Positions 47,253-56,575 are shown, numbered from the stretch's first letter. The stretch is 64,000 nt of DNA from Comamonadaceae bacterium (GCA_947475685.1 CANJNC010000003.1:1-64000), one strand, 5' to 3'. Notes: generated by a model not told the origin, from the sequence alone. Numbers and translations are program-made.

Positions 47253-49436
47253 TTAGTCCGTTGCGGTGTCCATTGCCTTTTCGCTCGCCTCAGTGTTTTC
47301 CATGTCCACGGCAATGTGCAAAGGGCCAACAGACATAGAGTCGTCTGTGTCCTCCTCTTGGGCCGTTTGCGCGTCCAAGCCTGGCGTGCTTGCGTGTGAA
47401 GCGGCACCTTGGGAGGCAGACGGGACAGTGGGTTTTTCAAGACTTTCTAAGAACTGGGCTTGGATATCCAAACTGATGAGGTCAATGCCTTGGAGTCTGA
47501 CCCGAACGACTTCGCCTCTGACAAGCGCGGTGTTGCCAAGAACGGGCATCACCATGGGCAAGTCAAGTGCCCGGATCATGATGGGTTGTCCGGGCAGATT
47601 TTTGATGACCGTGGCATTCAACTCCTGAATGTTTTCTTGTTCAATGTATTTCAAGGTCCAAAACCGCTCCATGCTGGCTTGGTAACCGTTGTAAGCACTG
47701 TAGGTTGCTTCAAAAGAGGAAATGATCGCAAACAACTCCACGTCCTTGGGTTTGAAGGGGGCCACAAGTGCGGCTGTGTTGCCGTGCGTGGCGCAGGCAA
47801 TGAGCTGCCACTGGTTGACCAAGTCGGTGTAACGGCGAAGAGGAGACGTGCTCCACGCATAGCAAGGTACACCAATGCCCGCGTGCGGCAAGGCCTTGGT
47901 GCCCATCCTGACCTTGACGCCGGGCAGCATGCTGGCTTGGGAGCGGTAGATGGCGGGTACGCTCAATTCAGCCATCCATTGGCCCCAGGTGCTGTTGGCC
48001 AAAATCATGGCCTCGGCCACGATCAAATCCAAGGCGCTGCCTCTTCGGCGCTCGGTGATGATGACCCGCTCGTTGCCATGGGGCCCGCTATAGGGAGTAT
48101 TGGCAGGCGATGGAGTGGTTTGCACAGGTGGCTCGAGTTCGCTGCTCTCAAGCCTGAACTGATAATCGGGACGGTTGAAGTTTTCTGGTTTTCCGCGGAC
48201 CACTTCCCGCCGAGCCTTCAAATGCTTGGCCAATCTGAATAAAAAGGCGAGTTGCTCTTGGCCTTCATCGATGTCAAACATGGCGGATGGTGGAGAGGCT
48301 AAGCTCTTGGATCCATCACGGGCTTCAAGCCAAGCGTTGTTGATCCATGGCTCAAGCACATCATGGCGTAAATTGGCCTGAATGTAGACCTCTTCGACAA
48401 CGGTTTTGCTCGCCTTGATCTCCAAGGTGTCTTCGTTCAGTGTCAAGTACAAAGACAGGGCAGGCGCGTATTTGCCTTGGCTTAAAGTGAACACATCCAC
48501 CACCTCACTGGGCAGCATGGTGATTTTATGTCCAGGCATATAAACGGTAGAGAGCCTGTCTCTTGCAAGGCTGTCCAGCGCTTCACTGGGTTGAAAGCAC
48601 AAAGCAGGCGCAGCGATGTGAATGCCTAAGGTGACTTCTCCACTTTGAAGGCCACTCACGGACAGCGCATCATCGATTTCTGTCGTCTGAGAGTCGTCGA
48701 TGGAGAAAGCTTTGACGCTTGCTTTGGGCAAGGGTTTGTCAAAGGCCACAGGCGCCACCGCAGGAAACTGAACCCCTTTGGGGAACTGATCAAAGACAAA
48801 GCGTTGCCAGTGAAACTCATAGGCCGATGTGATGGCGCCAGCGTCTTGGAGCAAATGCAGAGGTGCTTTTTGTGCAAGCTTTGAGGCTTGAGCAACGGCT
48901 TTGTAGGCCGGCGCGTTCTTGTCGGGCTTGAAGAGGATTTTGTAGAGTTGGTCCCTCACCTCTTGCGGGCACTGGCCTTGGGCCAAAGATTGACTCCAGG
49001 CATCGGTTTGCTCTTGAAGGCGTTGTTTCTTTTCAATGGCGGCCAAAGCCAACTGAACCACTTCGGCGGCGGCCTTTTTAAAGCGACCTTTGCCAGAGCG
49101 GCGAAAATAGTGGGGGTTTTCAAATAAGAGGAGAAGGCACGCCAGTTGCTCGCCTAAGGCGGCTTGGTTTGAAAAATACTCTTTGGCCAAATCTTGAAAG
49201 CCAAACTCCTCGCTTGGTGCAATTTCATAGGTCATCTCCAAATCCATGTCAAGGGCCGTTTTTTTACCCAAGGACATGAGCTCTGACGGGGCGGGTTTAT
49301 CAAAGCGCAAAAGCACTTGCGCCAATTTGACTTTGACCCGTTTGCCCGAGTCCAATTCAATTTGAGCGTTGGAGTCGGTCTCAGATAAAATTTTGCCAGC
49401 ATTGAATTTGCCAGCATCTTCAAAAATTGCATGCAT
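47253..49436 (-). CDS. RNB-domain exoribonuclease (RNase II/R family)
   Basis: A 727-residue 3'-5' exoribonuclease of the RNB family. The catalytic acidic cluster is in FSIDDSQTTEIDDALSVS near the middle. DSLARDRLSTVYMPGHKITM and the C-terminal SPLRRYTDLVNQWQL (RNB arginines) confirm the fold. The N-terminal 230 residues differ from E. coli RNase II and R and lack an obvious cold-shock pair. A low-complexity acidic tail follows the S1-like end. The ATG at 49436 fits MHAIFEDAGKF, a usual start in Burkholderiales. It is divergent from rodA. Confidence 0.85.
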   Translation of the reverse strand: MHAIFEDAGKFNAGKILSETDSNAQIELDSGKRVKVKLAQVLLRFDKPAPSELMSLGKKTALDMDLEMTYEIAPSEEFGFQDLAKEYFSNQAALGEQLACLLLLFENPHYFRRSGKGRFKKAAAEVVQLALAAIEKKQRLQEQTDAWSQSLAQGQCPQEVRDQLYKILFKPDKNAPAYKAVAQASKLAQKAPLHLLQDAGAITSAYEFHWQRFVFDQFPKGVQFPAVAPVAFDKPLPKASVKAFSIDDSQTTEIDDALSVSGLQSGEVTLGIHIAAPALCFQPSEALDSLARDRLSTVYMPGHKITMLPSEVVDVFTLSQGKYAPALSLYLTLNEDTLEIKASKTVVEEVYIQANLRHDVLEPWINNAWLEARDGSKSLASPPSAMFDIDEGQEQLAFLFRLAKHLKARREVVRGKPENFNRPDYQFRLESSELEPPVQTTPSPANTPYSGPHGNERVIITERRRGSALDLIVAEAMILANSTWGQWMAELSVPAIYRSQASMLPGVKVRMGTKALPHAGIGVPCYAWSTSPLRRYTDLVNQWQLIACATHGNTAALVAPFKPKDVELFAIISSFEATYSAYNGYQASMERFWTLKYIEQENIQELNATVIKNLPGQPIMIRALDLPMVMPVLGNTALVRGEVVRVRLQGIDLISLDIQAQFLESLEKPTVPSASQGAASHASTPGLDAQTAQEEDTDDSMSVGPLHIAVDMENTEASEKAMDTATD

Positions 49437-49525
49437 GCGTGCATTGTCCCATGGACTTTTGTGTGCGAATAAAAGAATCTTAAAAAAAGTGTTTTTTCAG
49501 CTTTTTCTCAACCGATAATATTGAA

Positions 49526-50677
49526 ATGTACATTGTCTTTCAAAAGCCCAATTATTTAAGAGCCTTCGGCCACTTGCTAAAGGGCTTGGATGGTCCGTTG
49601 GCCTTTGCGGTTTTTTTGCTCGCATGTGCGGGCATGTTGACCATGTACTCCTCTGGTGGCGGAGATTCGCGCTTTATCGATCATGGGCGAAACATGTTGT
49701 TGGCTGGATTCATCATGTTTGTGGTCGCTCAAATTCCACCGCACCGGTTGATGAGTTTTGCCCTTCCCCTGTACACCATTGGCGTGGCCTTGTTGATTGC
49801 GGTGGCGGTGTTTGGGATGACGAAAAAAGGGGCCAAAAGATGGTTGTATGTTGGCATTGTGATTCAACCCAGTGAAATTTTGAAGATCGCCATGCCGATG
49901 ATGCTTTCATGGTGGTTTCAAAAAAGGGAGGGTCAACTGCGACCTCTTGATTTCTTGGTGGCCAGTATATTGCTTTTGATCCCAGTGGGCCTGATTGTGA
50001 AACAACCCGATTTGGGGACCGCCATCTTGGTTTTGTCTGCTGGGCTTTATGTCATTTTCTTTGCGGGCCTCAGATGGCGATGGATCATCCCACCGGTGAT
50101 CTTGTTTGTTGCGGCAATGATTGCTGTGGTTGTTTTGGAGCCGACGTTGTGTGATTCGGACTTTCATTGGCCTATGCTTCGCGACTATCAGCAGCAGCGC
50201 ATTTGTACCCTCTTGGATCCAGGCCGAGACCCTTTGGGCAAAGGTTTTCACATTCTTCAAGGCATGATTGCCATTGGTTCTGGCGGTATTTTTGGCAAAG
50301 GCTTCATGCAAGGCACCCAAACTCATTTGGACTTCATCCCTGAGCACAGCACGGATTTTATTTTTGCGGCCTATGCCGAAGAGTTTGGACTGCTGGGTGA
50401 AATCTTTTTGATCGCAGCGTTCATCTTCTTGATTATTCGCGGCTTGAACATCGCCTTGGATGGCCCTACTTTGTTCTCTCGCTTGCTGGCGGGCAGTGTG
50501 ACCTTGATTTTCTTCACCTACGCATTTGTCAATATGGCCATGGTCAGTGGCATCTTGCCGGTGGTTGGCGTGCCCCTGCCCTTCATCAGTTACGGAGGAA
50601 CCGCCATGGTCACCCTCGGGTTTGGCTTAGGGATACTGATGTCCATCTCAAAGGCCAAGCAGTTGGTGCAGTCTTGA
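49526..50677 (+). CDS. rodA: Rod-shape peptidoglycan polymerase RodA
   Basis: SEDS glycosyltransferase of the elongasome, a paralogue of FtsW above. About ten membrane segments in 383 residues, with TKKGAKRWLYVGIVIQPSE [as KKGAKRWLYVG and IQPSEILKI], KQPDLGTAIL, EHSTDFIFAAYAEEFG and the C-terminal GVPLPFISYGGTAM, which distinguishes RodA (with VPLPF) from FtsW. It stands alone here, without mreBCD or the partner PBP2 gene, although rodA often follows mrdA. It is divergent from the RNB gene. Confidence 0.93.
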   Translation: MYIVFQKPNYLRAFGHLLKGLDGPLAFAVFLLACAGMLTMYSSGGGDSRFIDHGRNMLLAGFIMFVVAQIPPHRLMSFALPLYTIGVALLIAVAVFGMTKKGAKRWLYVGIVIQPSEILKIAMPMMLSWWFQKREGQLRPLDFLVASILLLIPVGLIVKQPDLGTAILVLSAGLYVIFFAGLRWRWIIPPVILFVAAMIAVVVLEPTLCDSDFHWPMLRDYQQQRICTLLDPGRDPLGKGFHILQGMIAIGSGGIFGKGFMQGTQTHLDFIPEHSTDFIFAAYAEEFGLLGEIFLIAAFIFLIIRGLNIALDGPTLFSRLLAGSVTLIFFTYAFVNMAMVSGILPVVGVPLPFISYGGTAMVTLGFGLGILMSISKAKQLVQS

Positions 50678-50822
50678 GGTGGCCTCTTTTGTATTAAAAA
50701 TGCTTTGATGCCGACTTGCTTTTTGCTTTGAACTTTTTGAGCTTTTGCCCCTGTTTGTCTGCCCCCATGGGGTCAAAAAAAGGCTCGACACATGCTCCAA
50801 CGAGAAGATCTACAATGCACCG

Positions 50823-52367
50823 ATGAACCAAGACGCATTTAACTTTCATACGCCCTCTTTGATTGCTTTACCCAGTCAAGGCCAAGTCCCCAAGTCATTG
50901 AGCAACAAAGCCAACGCCTTGGATGCAAACTCTCGGCTTAAAGAGGCTCAAAGTCTCCTTCTTGCCCCTTTCGGGTTGACCGAGCAGCATCTGAGCCGAG
51001 CCCTGGCCTACATCTCGCAGCACCAAGTCGATGATGCAGACCTTTATTTTCAGACCACTCGCTCAGAAGGCTGGAGTTTGGAGGAGGGCATTGTCAAGAC
51101 GGGCTCTTTCAGCATCGACCAAGGTGTTGGGGTGAGGGCTGTGAGTGGAGAAAAAACCGCATTTGCCTACTCCGATGACATTTCTTGGGGCTCATTGCTG
51201 GATGCGGCCAAGACCGTTCGTTCCATTACAAGTGCGAGGAGTGCGGGTAAACAAAAAGTTCCCAAGCGACGTGTGCCTCATACGAGGGGGCTTTATGGCG
51301 TATCTGACCCCATTGCCAGCATGGACAGCACGGCCAAAGTCAAACTGTTAGAGAGGCTGGAGGGCAAGGCTCGCGCGCAAGACCCCAGAGTCGTGCAAGT
51401 CATGGCCTCCTTGTCCATGGAGCACGATGTGGTGATGGTGGCCAGAGCCAATGGCACATTGGCTGCGGACATCAGGCCTTTGGTCAGGCTCAGTTTGACG
51501 GTCATTGTGGAGCAAAAGGGCAGGCGAGAGACGGGTTCAAGTGGAGGCGGTGGGCGTTTTGGGCTTGCTTATTTTGACGATGTGCTTTTGTCCGCCTATG
51601 CGAAAGAGGCGGTTGAGGGTGCGCTGATCAATTTGGAGGCGCGCCCAGCACCTGCTGGCGAAATGGCAGTGGTCTTGGGCCCAGGTTGGCCAGGTATTTT
51701 GTTGCATGAAGCGATTGGCCATGGCCTAGAGGGCGATTTCAATCGAAAGGGCTCCAGTGCGTTTGCGGGTCGAATTGGTAAACGTGTGGCCGCCAAAGGC
51801 GTGACGGTGCTCGACGACGGCACCTTGTCCCAGCGCAGAGGCTCACTCAATGTCGATGACGAGGGGCATGTCAGCCAGAAAAATGTGTTGATTGAAGATG
51901 GTATTTTGCAAGGCTACATCCAAGACAGCATGAATGCGCGTCTCATGGGTGTGAAGCCTACAGGCAACGGACGCCGCGAGAGTTATGCGCATTTACCGAT
52001 GCCTAGAATGACCAACACCTACATGCTTGGGGGTGACAAAGACCCTGGGGAGATCATCGCCAGCCTTAAAAAGGGCATTTACGCCAGCAACTTTGGGGGT
52101 GGTCAAGTTGACATCACCTCTGGCAAATTTGTGTTCTCCACATCCCAAGCATGGTGGGTGGAGAACGGTAAACTGCTTTATCCCGTCAAAGGCGCCACCT
52201 TGGTGGGCAATGGGCCAGATGCATTGACACGCGTGAGCATGATTGGCTCAGATATGGCGCTTGACAGTGGAGTTGGGACCTGCGGCAAAGAAGGCCAAAG
52301 TGTACCAGTGGGTGTTGGACAACCCACGCTGCGCATTGAGGGCTTGACGGTGGGGGGAACGGCTTGA
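50823..52367 (+). CDS. tldD: TldD-family metalloprotease subunit
   Basis: TldD pairs with PmbA (TldE) as a zinc protease that degrades small peptides and processes some modified peptides. The HExxxH zinc motif is in LLHEAIGHGLEGDF near residue 295, and a downstream region with GVGTCGKEGQSVPVGVGQP is typical. Length is 514 residues from the ATG at 50823. The frame extends 26 codons upstream but without a family-like sequence. pmbA is not adjacent. The gene is followed by the attenuator region of the DAHP synthase. Confidence 0.93.
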   Translation: MNQDAFNFHTPSLIALPSQGQVPKSLSNKANALDANSRLKEAQSLLLAPFGLTEQHLSRALAYISQHQVDDADLYFQTTRSEGWSLEEGIVKTGSFSIDQGVGVRAVSGEKTAFAYSDDISWGSLLDAAKTVRSITSARSAGKQKVPKRRVPHTRGLYGVSDPIASMDSTAKVKLLERLEGKARAQDPRVVQVMASLSMEHDVVMVARANGTLAADIRPLVRLSLTVIVEQKGRRETGSSGGGGRFGLAYFDDVLLSAYAKEAVEGALINLEARPAPAGEMAVVLGPGWPGILLHEAIGHGLEGDFNRKGSSAFAGRIGKRVAAKGVTVLDDGTLSQRRGSLNVDDEGHVSQKNVLIEDGILQGYIQDSMNARLMGVKPTGNGRRESYAHLPMPRMTNTYMLGGDKDPGEIIASLKKGIYASNFGGGQVDITSGKFVFSTSQAWWVENGKLLYPVKGATLVGNGPDALTRVSMIGSDMALDSGVGTCGKEGQSVPVGVGQPTLRIEGLTVGGTA

Positions 52368-52480
52368 GATGCAATTTCAAGCCATTCGGCCCAAAAAGCA
52401 TGGCCCGTTAAAGACGCGATTGTTGCTTTGAAGAGAGGGATAAAGCGGTCCTTTTCATTTTTTGTGATATATTTCAAGCC

Positions 52481-52549
52481 ATGAACAGTACATTCTTTCG
52501 ATTTGGATACTTTTTCTTCTCATGCCCATCCGGCGGTCGAGAGATTTAA
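52481..52549 (+). CDS. Phenylalanine-rich leader peptide of the DAHP synthase gene
   Basis: A 22-codon frame with ATG at 52481 and TAA at 52547. Codons 5, 6, 8, 11, 12 and 13 are Phe and codon 10 is Tyr; it ends in SCPSGGREI. Phe makes up more than a quarter of the peptide, as in the pheA leader of enterobacteria. The two Gly codons (GGCGGT, 52532-52537) double as a possible antiterminator arm complementary to the terminator just downstream. It should report phenylalanyl-tRNA charging. There is no strong Shine-Dalgarno. Confidence 0.8.
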   Translation: MNSTFFRFGYFFFSCPSGGREI

Positions 52550-52580
52550 GCGTATTTCAAACGTTCGAAGCTTTCAAACA

Positions 52581-52606
52581 AACCGCCTTCAGGGGCGGTT
52601 TTTTTT
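52581..52606 (+). terminator. Attenuator terminator before the DAHP synthase gene
   Basis: A 7-bp GC-rich stem (AACCGCC with GGCGGTT, six-base loop) runs directly into eight T residues, 32 bases after the leader-peptide stop and 50 bases before aroG. ACCGCC (52582-52587) can instead pair with GGCGGT in the leader peptide (52532-52537), which would prevent termination. Confidence 0.88.
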
Positions 52607-52656
52607 CGTTCCATGGGCACATTCGAAACGCTAAGTAAGCGATCAAGAGGCACAAG

Positions 52657-53784
52657 ATGAGCAAGCAACAACACATTGAGCACCAAGGCATTCAAAGCTT
52701 GGACCGAACCAGTGAAACCGACGATCAGCGGATCAAAGACATCACGGTCTTGCCGCCCCCTGAGCATTTGATACGTTTCTTTCCCATTCAGTCCACGCCC
52801 GTCGAAGGCTTGATCTCCAAGACGCGTCGTGTCATTCAAGACATCATTCACAACCAAGATGATCGGCTTTTGGTGATCTTAGGGCCGTGCTCTATCCACG
52901 ACCCCAGTGCGGCACTTGAGTACGCCAAACGCTTGGTCAAAGAGCGCCATCATTTCAAAGACACACTTGAAATTGTGATGCGGGTGTATTTTGAAAAGCC
53001 CCGGACCACGGTGGGCTGGAAGGGCCTGATCAACGATCCTTATTTAGATGAAAGCTACAAGATTGATGAAGGTCTGCGCATCGCAAGACAACTCCTCATT
53101 GAGATCAATCGCTTGGGGCTGCCTGCTGCAAGTGAGTTTCTCGATGTCATTTCTCCTCAGTACATTGGGGACTTGATTTCTTGGGGGGCGATTGGCGCCA
53201 GAACCACAGAGAGTCAGGTGCACCGGGAGTTGGCCTCGGGCATTTCTGCGCCCATAGGATTTAAAAACGGCACCGATGGCAACATCAAAATCGCAACCGA
53301 CGCCATCCAAGCCGCAGCCCGAGGACACCACTTCTTGTCGGTTCATAAAAACGGTCAAGTTGCGATCGTTCAAACCCAAGGCAACAAGGATTGCCATGTG
53401 ATTTTGAGGGGGGGGAAAAAACCCAATTACGACAGCGCCAGTGTTCTAGAGGCGTGTGCGGAGCTCTCCAAAGCCAAGTTGCCTTCAAGGCTCATGGTGG
53501 ACTGTAGCCACGCCAATGCCAACAAGCAACACATGCTTCAATTGCAGGTGTGCAAAGACATTGCCCAGCAATTGGTTTCAGGCTCAGAGCATATTTTTGG
53601 CGTGATGATTGAAAGTCACTTGGTCGATGGTGCGCAAAAATTCACTCCTGGAAAGGACCGTGTGGAGGATTTGAGTTACGGCCAAAGCATCACCGATGCT
53701 TGTTTGGGTTGGGAGGACTCTTTGTCTTGCTTGCACACCCTGTCTGATGCCGTCAAACAAAAGCGAAAAATAAAAGGGTCTTGA
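52657..53784 (+). CDS. aroG: 3-deoxy-7-phosphoheptulonate synthase (class I DAHP synthase)
   Basis: First enzyme of the shikimate pathway, condensing phosphoenolpyruvate and erythrose 4-phosphate. Class I signatures are LLVILGPCSIHDPSAALEYA, VYFEKPRTTVGWKGLINDP, IGARTTESQVHRELASG, and metal ligands in MVDCSHANANKQH and MIESHLVDG. Length is 375 residues, normal. RFFPIQSTP in the N-terminal part belongs to the region that forms the feedback site in E. coli isozymes. The preceding Phe-rich attenuator suggests a Phe-controlled, AroG-like isozyme, so the symbol is by inference. The ribosome site is AAGAGG. Confidence 0.92.
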   Translation: MSKQQHIEHQGIQSLDRTSETDDQRIKDITVLPPPEHLIRFFPIQSTPVEGLISKTRRVIQDIIHNQDDRLLVILGPCSIHDPSAALEYAKRLVKERHHFKDTLEIVMRVYFEKPRTTVGWKGLINDPYLDESYKIDEGLRIARQLLIEINRLGLPAASEFLDVISPQYIGDLISWGAIGARTTESQVHRELASGISAPIGFKNGTDGNIKIATDAIQAAARGHHFLSVHKNGQVAIVQTQGNKDCHVILRGGKKPNYDSASVLEACAELSKAKLPSRLMVDCSHANANKQHMLQLQVCKDIAQQLVSGSEHIFGVMIESHLVDGAQKFTPGKDRVEDLSYGQSITDACLGWEDSLSCLHTLSDAVKQKRKIKGS

Positions 53785-53789
53785 AAAAC

Positions 53790-55253
53790 TCAGGCCTTGG
53801 CCTTGAGCGCGTGCGTGAGTTTTTGATGGATGCCGCCAAAGCCGCCATTGCTCATGCAGATGATGTGATCACTGGGTCGCGCATGGGAGACCACTTTCGC
53901 AACGAGTTCATTGAGCTCGGCGCTGCAAAAGGCCTTTTCACCCAAAGCAGACAGGGCTTCTTGTGCATCCCAATCCAGCCCTGAGGTGTAGCAAAAGCTC
54001 AAGTCTGCGCTTGAGAGGCTTTGAGGCAACAAGGCCTTCATGCTGCCTAGCTTCATGGTGTTGCTTCTTGGCTCAAACACACAAAGCACCCTGCTCTTGT
54101 CTCCCACTTGTCTTTTGAGTCCTTCAAGTGTGGTTTTGATGGCGGTGGGGTGGTGCGCAAAATCGTCGTACACCATGACAGGCGTTTGCAAGTCAAAGCC
54201 TTTAAGCACCACCTGGGCTTTGAGTTCCATGCGACGACGCACATTTTGAAATTCAGTCAGCGCTTTGATGCTGAGGTCTGCAGCAACGCCCACGTGGTGA
54301 GCAGCGGCAATGCAAGCGAGCGCGTTCATTTGATTGTGCACACCTTGCACACTCCAATCGAGGTGGCCAACTGGCGAGCCTTTGTGGATCACATCAAACG
54401 ATTCAGGGGGTCCGCTCAATGTCCAGTCGGGCACAGGCGTCGCGGTGTTGAGGGCAAAGCTTACGCTCTCGCTCCAAAGCCCCATGCTTAAAACGCGTTT
54501 CAAGCTTTCTTCGTGAGCATTGAAGATGACTTGCCCGCTTTGAGGGACGGTCCTGATCAAGTGATGGAACTGTTTTTCGATGGCTTGGAGATTTTCAAAA
54601 ATATCTGCATGATCAAACTCCAAGTTATTGAGCACACAAGTCTTGGGTCGGTAGTGAACAAATTTGCTGCGTTTATCGAAAAACGCGGTGTCATATTCAT
54701 CGGCCTCGATCACAAAGAGAGGTCTTTGTGGGTTTTCAGGTTTTGAGGCGTTGGGTGGATTGGCTTTTGGCAGTCTGGCCGACGCTTCAAAATTCATGGG
54801 CACCCCCCCAATCAAATAGCCTGGAGCGCGGTTGGCGAACTCCAAAATCCAAGCCAGCATGGAGGAGGTCGTGGTTTTTCCATGTGTGCCTGCAATGGCC
54901 AGCACATGAAAAGGGTTCTCTGCGGTGTGCAAGATGTGCTCGGACAACCACTGTGGGCCGCTTGTGTAGGGCAGCCCTAAATCCAGGATGGCTTCCATCA
55001 AGGGGTATTGGGCTTGACCCGCGGGGTTCTTTTGTCTCGAGACCACATTGCCAACGACAAAAAGGTCGGGTTTCAAGCGAAGTTGCTCAAGGCCAAAGCC
55101 TTCGATCAGCTCAATGCCCAGTGCGCTCAATTGGTCGCTCATGGGTGGGTATACGCCGGCATCGCATCCGGTGACGGTATGTCCGCTTTCTCTCGCCAAG
55201 GCGGCCAAGCCGCCCATGAAGGTGCCACAAATGCCTAAGATATGTATGTGCAT
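53790..55253 (-). CDS. mpl: UDP-MurNAc:tripeptide recycling ligase
   Basis: Mpl attaches the recovered L-Ala-gamma-D-Glu-meso-DAP tripeptide to UDP-MurNAc, saving three ligase steps in peptidoglycan recycling. It starts MHIHILGICGTFMGGLAALA, which is diagnostic for Mpl as against MurC. It carries [39 protein letters not shown] and YDDFAHHPTAIK. Length is 487 residues with the ATG at 55253; ten further upstream codons lack support. It converges with aroG, five bases from its stop, and is divergent from the conserved orphan at 55344. Confidence 0.95.
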   Translation of the reverse strand: MHIHILGICGTFMGGLAALARESGHTVTGCDAGVYPPMSDQLSALGIELIEGFGLEQLRLKPDLFVVGNVVSRQKNPAGQAQYPLMEAILDLGLPYTSGPQWLSEHILHTAENPFHVLAIAGTHGKTTTSSMLAWILEFANRAPGYLIGGVPMNFEASARLPKANPPNASKPENPQRPLFVIEADEYDTAFFDKRSKFVHYRPKTCVLNNLEFDHADIFENLQAIEKQFHHLIRTVPQSGQVIFNAHEESLKRVLSMGLWSESVSFALNTATPVPDWTLSGPPESFDVIHKGSPVGHLDWSVQGVHNQMNALACIAAAHHVGVAADLSIKALTEFQNVRRRMELKAQVVLKGFDLQTPVMVYDDFAHHPTAIKTTLEGLKRQVGDKSRVLCVFEPRSNTMKLGSMKALLPQSLSSADLSFCYTSGLDWDAQEALSALGEKAFCSAELNELVAKVVSHARPSDHIICMSNGGFGGIHQKLTHALKAKA

Positions 55254-55343
55254 GCGTGCTATTTTATGGGCAAGACAGAGCATCTTGGACTTTTAAGCCT
55301 TAGAGGGCCTTGTCATTTTTAAAAAGAGTGCACAATGCGATCC

Positions 55344-55940
55344 ATGAGTCGTATTCAAGAAGAAATTGCTGCCGTTGCTGCCAGATTTATCGTCGATGAT
55401 GGCTTGGAGTTTGGTCCCGCCAAGCACCAAGCGCTCAAGACTTTGGGCTTGGGCGGGAGAGTTTCACTGCCACCCAATGAGATCATTGAGGACGCGGTCT
55501 TTGAGCATCTGAGCTTGTATGGCAATGAGACGCAAACTCAAGAGCTCCAGGCGTTGAGAGCGTTGGCCTTGATTTGGATGAAGCGAATGCAGGCCTTTCG
55601 GCCCCATTTGACGGGCGCTGTTTGGAGAGGCTTTGCAACAGCCAAGTCGGACATTTATTTGCAACTTTTTTGCGATGACTCTAAGAGCGCAGAAATTGAG
55701 CTGATCAACCAAGGCCTGGACTACCAAGTCAGTGCCGTTAAAGGCTTCAGGGGCGAGGTCGTGGACGCTTTGAGCCTGAACATCAAACACCCGCAGTGGG
55801 GTGTCTATGTGGGGCTGCATTTGATGGTCTATGATTTTGATGATTTAAGAGGTGCGCTCAAGCCAGACGCCAAGGGTAAAATTCAAAGAGGCGACGCTTT
55901 GGCCCTACAAAGGATGTTGGACGCCTCAGCCCCGCAGTAG
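55344..55940 (+). CDS. Conserved hypothetical protein (Burkholderiales type)
   Basis: A 198-residue soluble protein with no motif I can name. It begins with a helical segment (IQEEIAAVAARFIVDDGLEF), then ALALIWMKRMQAFRPHLTGAVW and DIYLQLFCDDSKSAEIELI, and near the end DFDDLRGALKPDAKGKIQRG. I recall similar proteins next to mpl in other Burkholderiales, with no experimental function. The pattern LTGAVWRG-x-DIYLQLFCDD faintly recalls nucleotidyltransferase folds, which is only a guess. An ATG three codons earlier (55335) is also possible. It is divergent from mpl. Confidence 0.7.
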   Translation: MSRIQEEIAAVAARFIVDDGLEFGPAKHQALKTLGLGGRVSLPPNEIIEDAVFEHLSLYGNETQTQELQALRALALIWMKRMQAFRPHLTGAVWRGFATAKSDIYLQLFCDDSKSAEIELINQGLDYQVSAVKGFRGEVVDALSLNIKHPQWGVYVGLHLMVYDFDDLRGALKPDAKGKIQRGDALALQRMLDASAPQ

Positions 55941-56026
55941 CAAGACGCCCTCAGACTGTTCAAGCCGCTTTGGGCTCCCCTGCCTTTTTCCATTTATCGC
56001 CTCCTCAAAGAAAGTAAATCACGCCC

Positions 56027-56575
56027 ATGAGCTCAAACCCACTCTTTGCCAAAAGAAGCCTGCTGACTGCCACTGGACTGGGGTTTGCCCTGGTGGGTTT
56101 GGGCATTTCTTGGTGGCAAGACAAGTCACAAGAGGATCTTGCTTTGAGTTTGGAGGCCAGTACAGCTTTGTGGCAAGCAAAGTTGGAGACGCCCAATTCT
56201 GAATGGGTGTCATTGTCCGACTTCAAGGGGCAAAAGTTGGTGATCAACTTTTGGGCCACCTGGTGTGTGCCTTGTGTTGAGGAAATGCCTTTATTGGACG
56301 CTTTCTTTCAGCAAAATGCAGCAAAAGATTGGAAAGTGTTGGGCTTGGCGATTGACCAACCCAGTTTGGTCAAGAAATTTCTGACGCAAAGACCGGTCTC
56401 TTATCCCATTTTACTGGCGGGTTTGCGGGGCACGGAGTTGTCTCGACTGTTGGGAGATCAAGAGGGCGGTTTGCCGTTTACCATCGTCTTGAATGAGTCG
56501 GGTCAGGTCGCTTTTAGAAAAATGGGCAAATTGCACCCTGAGGATGTCAAGACTTGGTTGGCATCTAAATCTTAA
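56027..56575 (+). CDS. TlpA/ResA-like thiol-disulfide oxidoreductase
   Basis: A 182-residue thioredoxin-fold protein exported to the periplasm by an N-terminal signal or anchor (about residues 10-30, LLTATGLGFALVGLGI). The redox site is WCVPC in NFWATWCVPCVEEMP, and the cis-proline region is GGLPFTIVLNESG. It resembles the TlpA family, which reduces disulfides during cytochrome c or other envelope maturation. The partner is unknown. It lies upstream of accB on the same strand but 257 bases away and is probably a separate unit. Confidence 0.85.
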   Translation: MSSNPLFAKRSLLTATGLGFALVGLGISWWQDKSQEDLALSLEASTALWQAKLETPNSEWVSLSDFKGQKLVINFWATWCVPCVEEMPLLDAFFQQNAAKDWKVLGLAIDQPSLVKKFLTQRPVSYPILLAGLRGTELSRLLGDQEGGLPFTIVLNESGQVAFRKMGKLHPEDVKTWLASKS

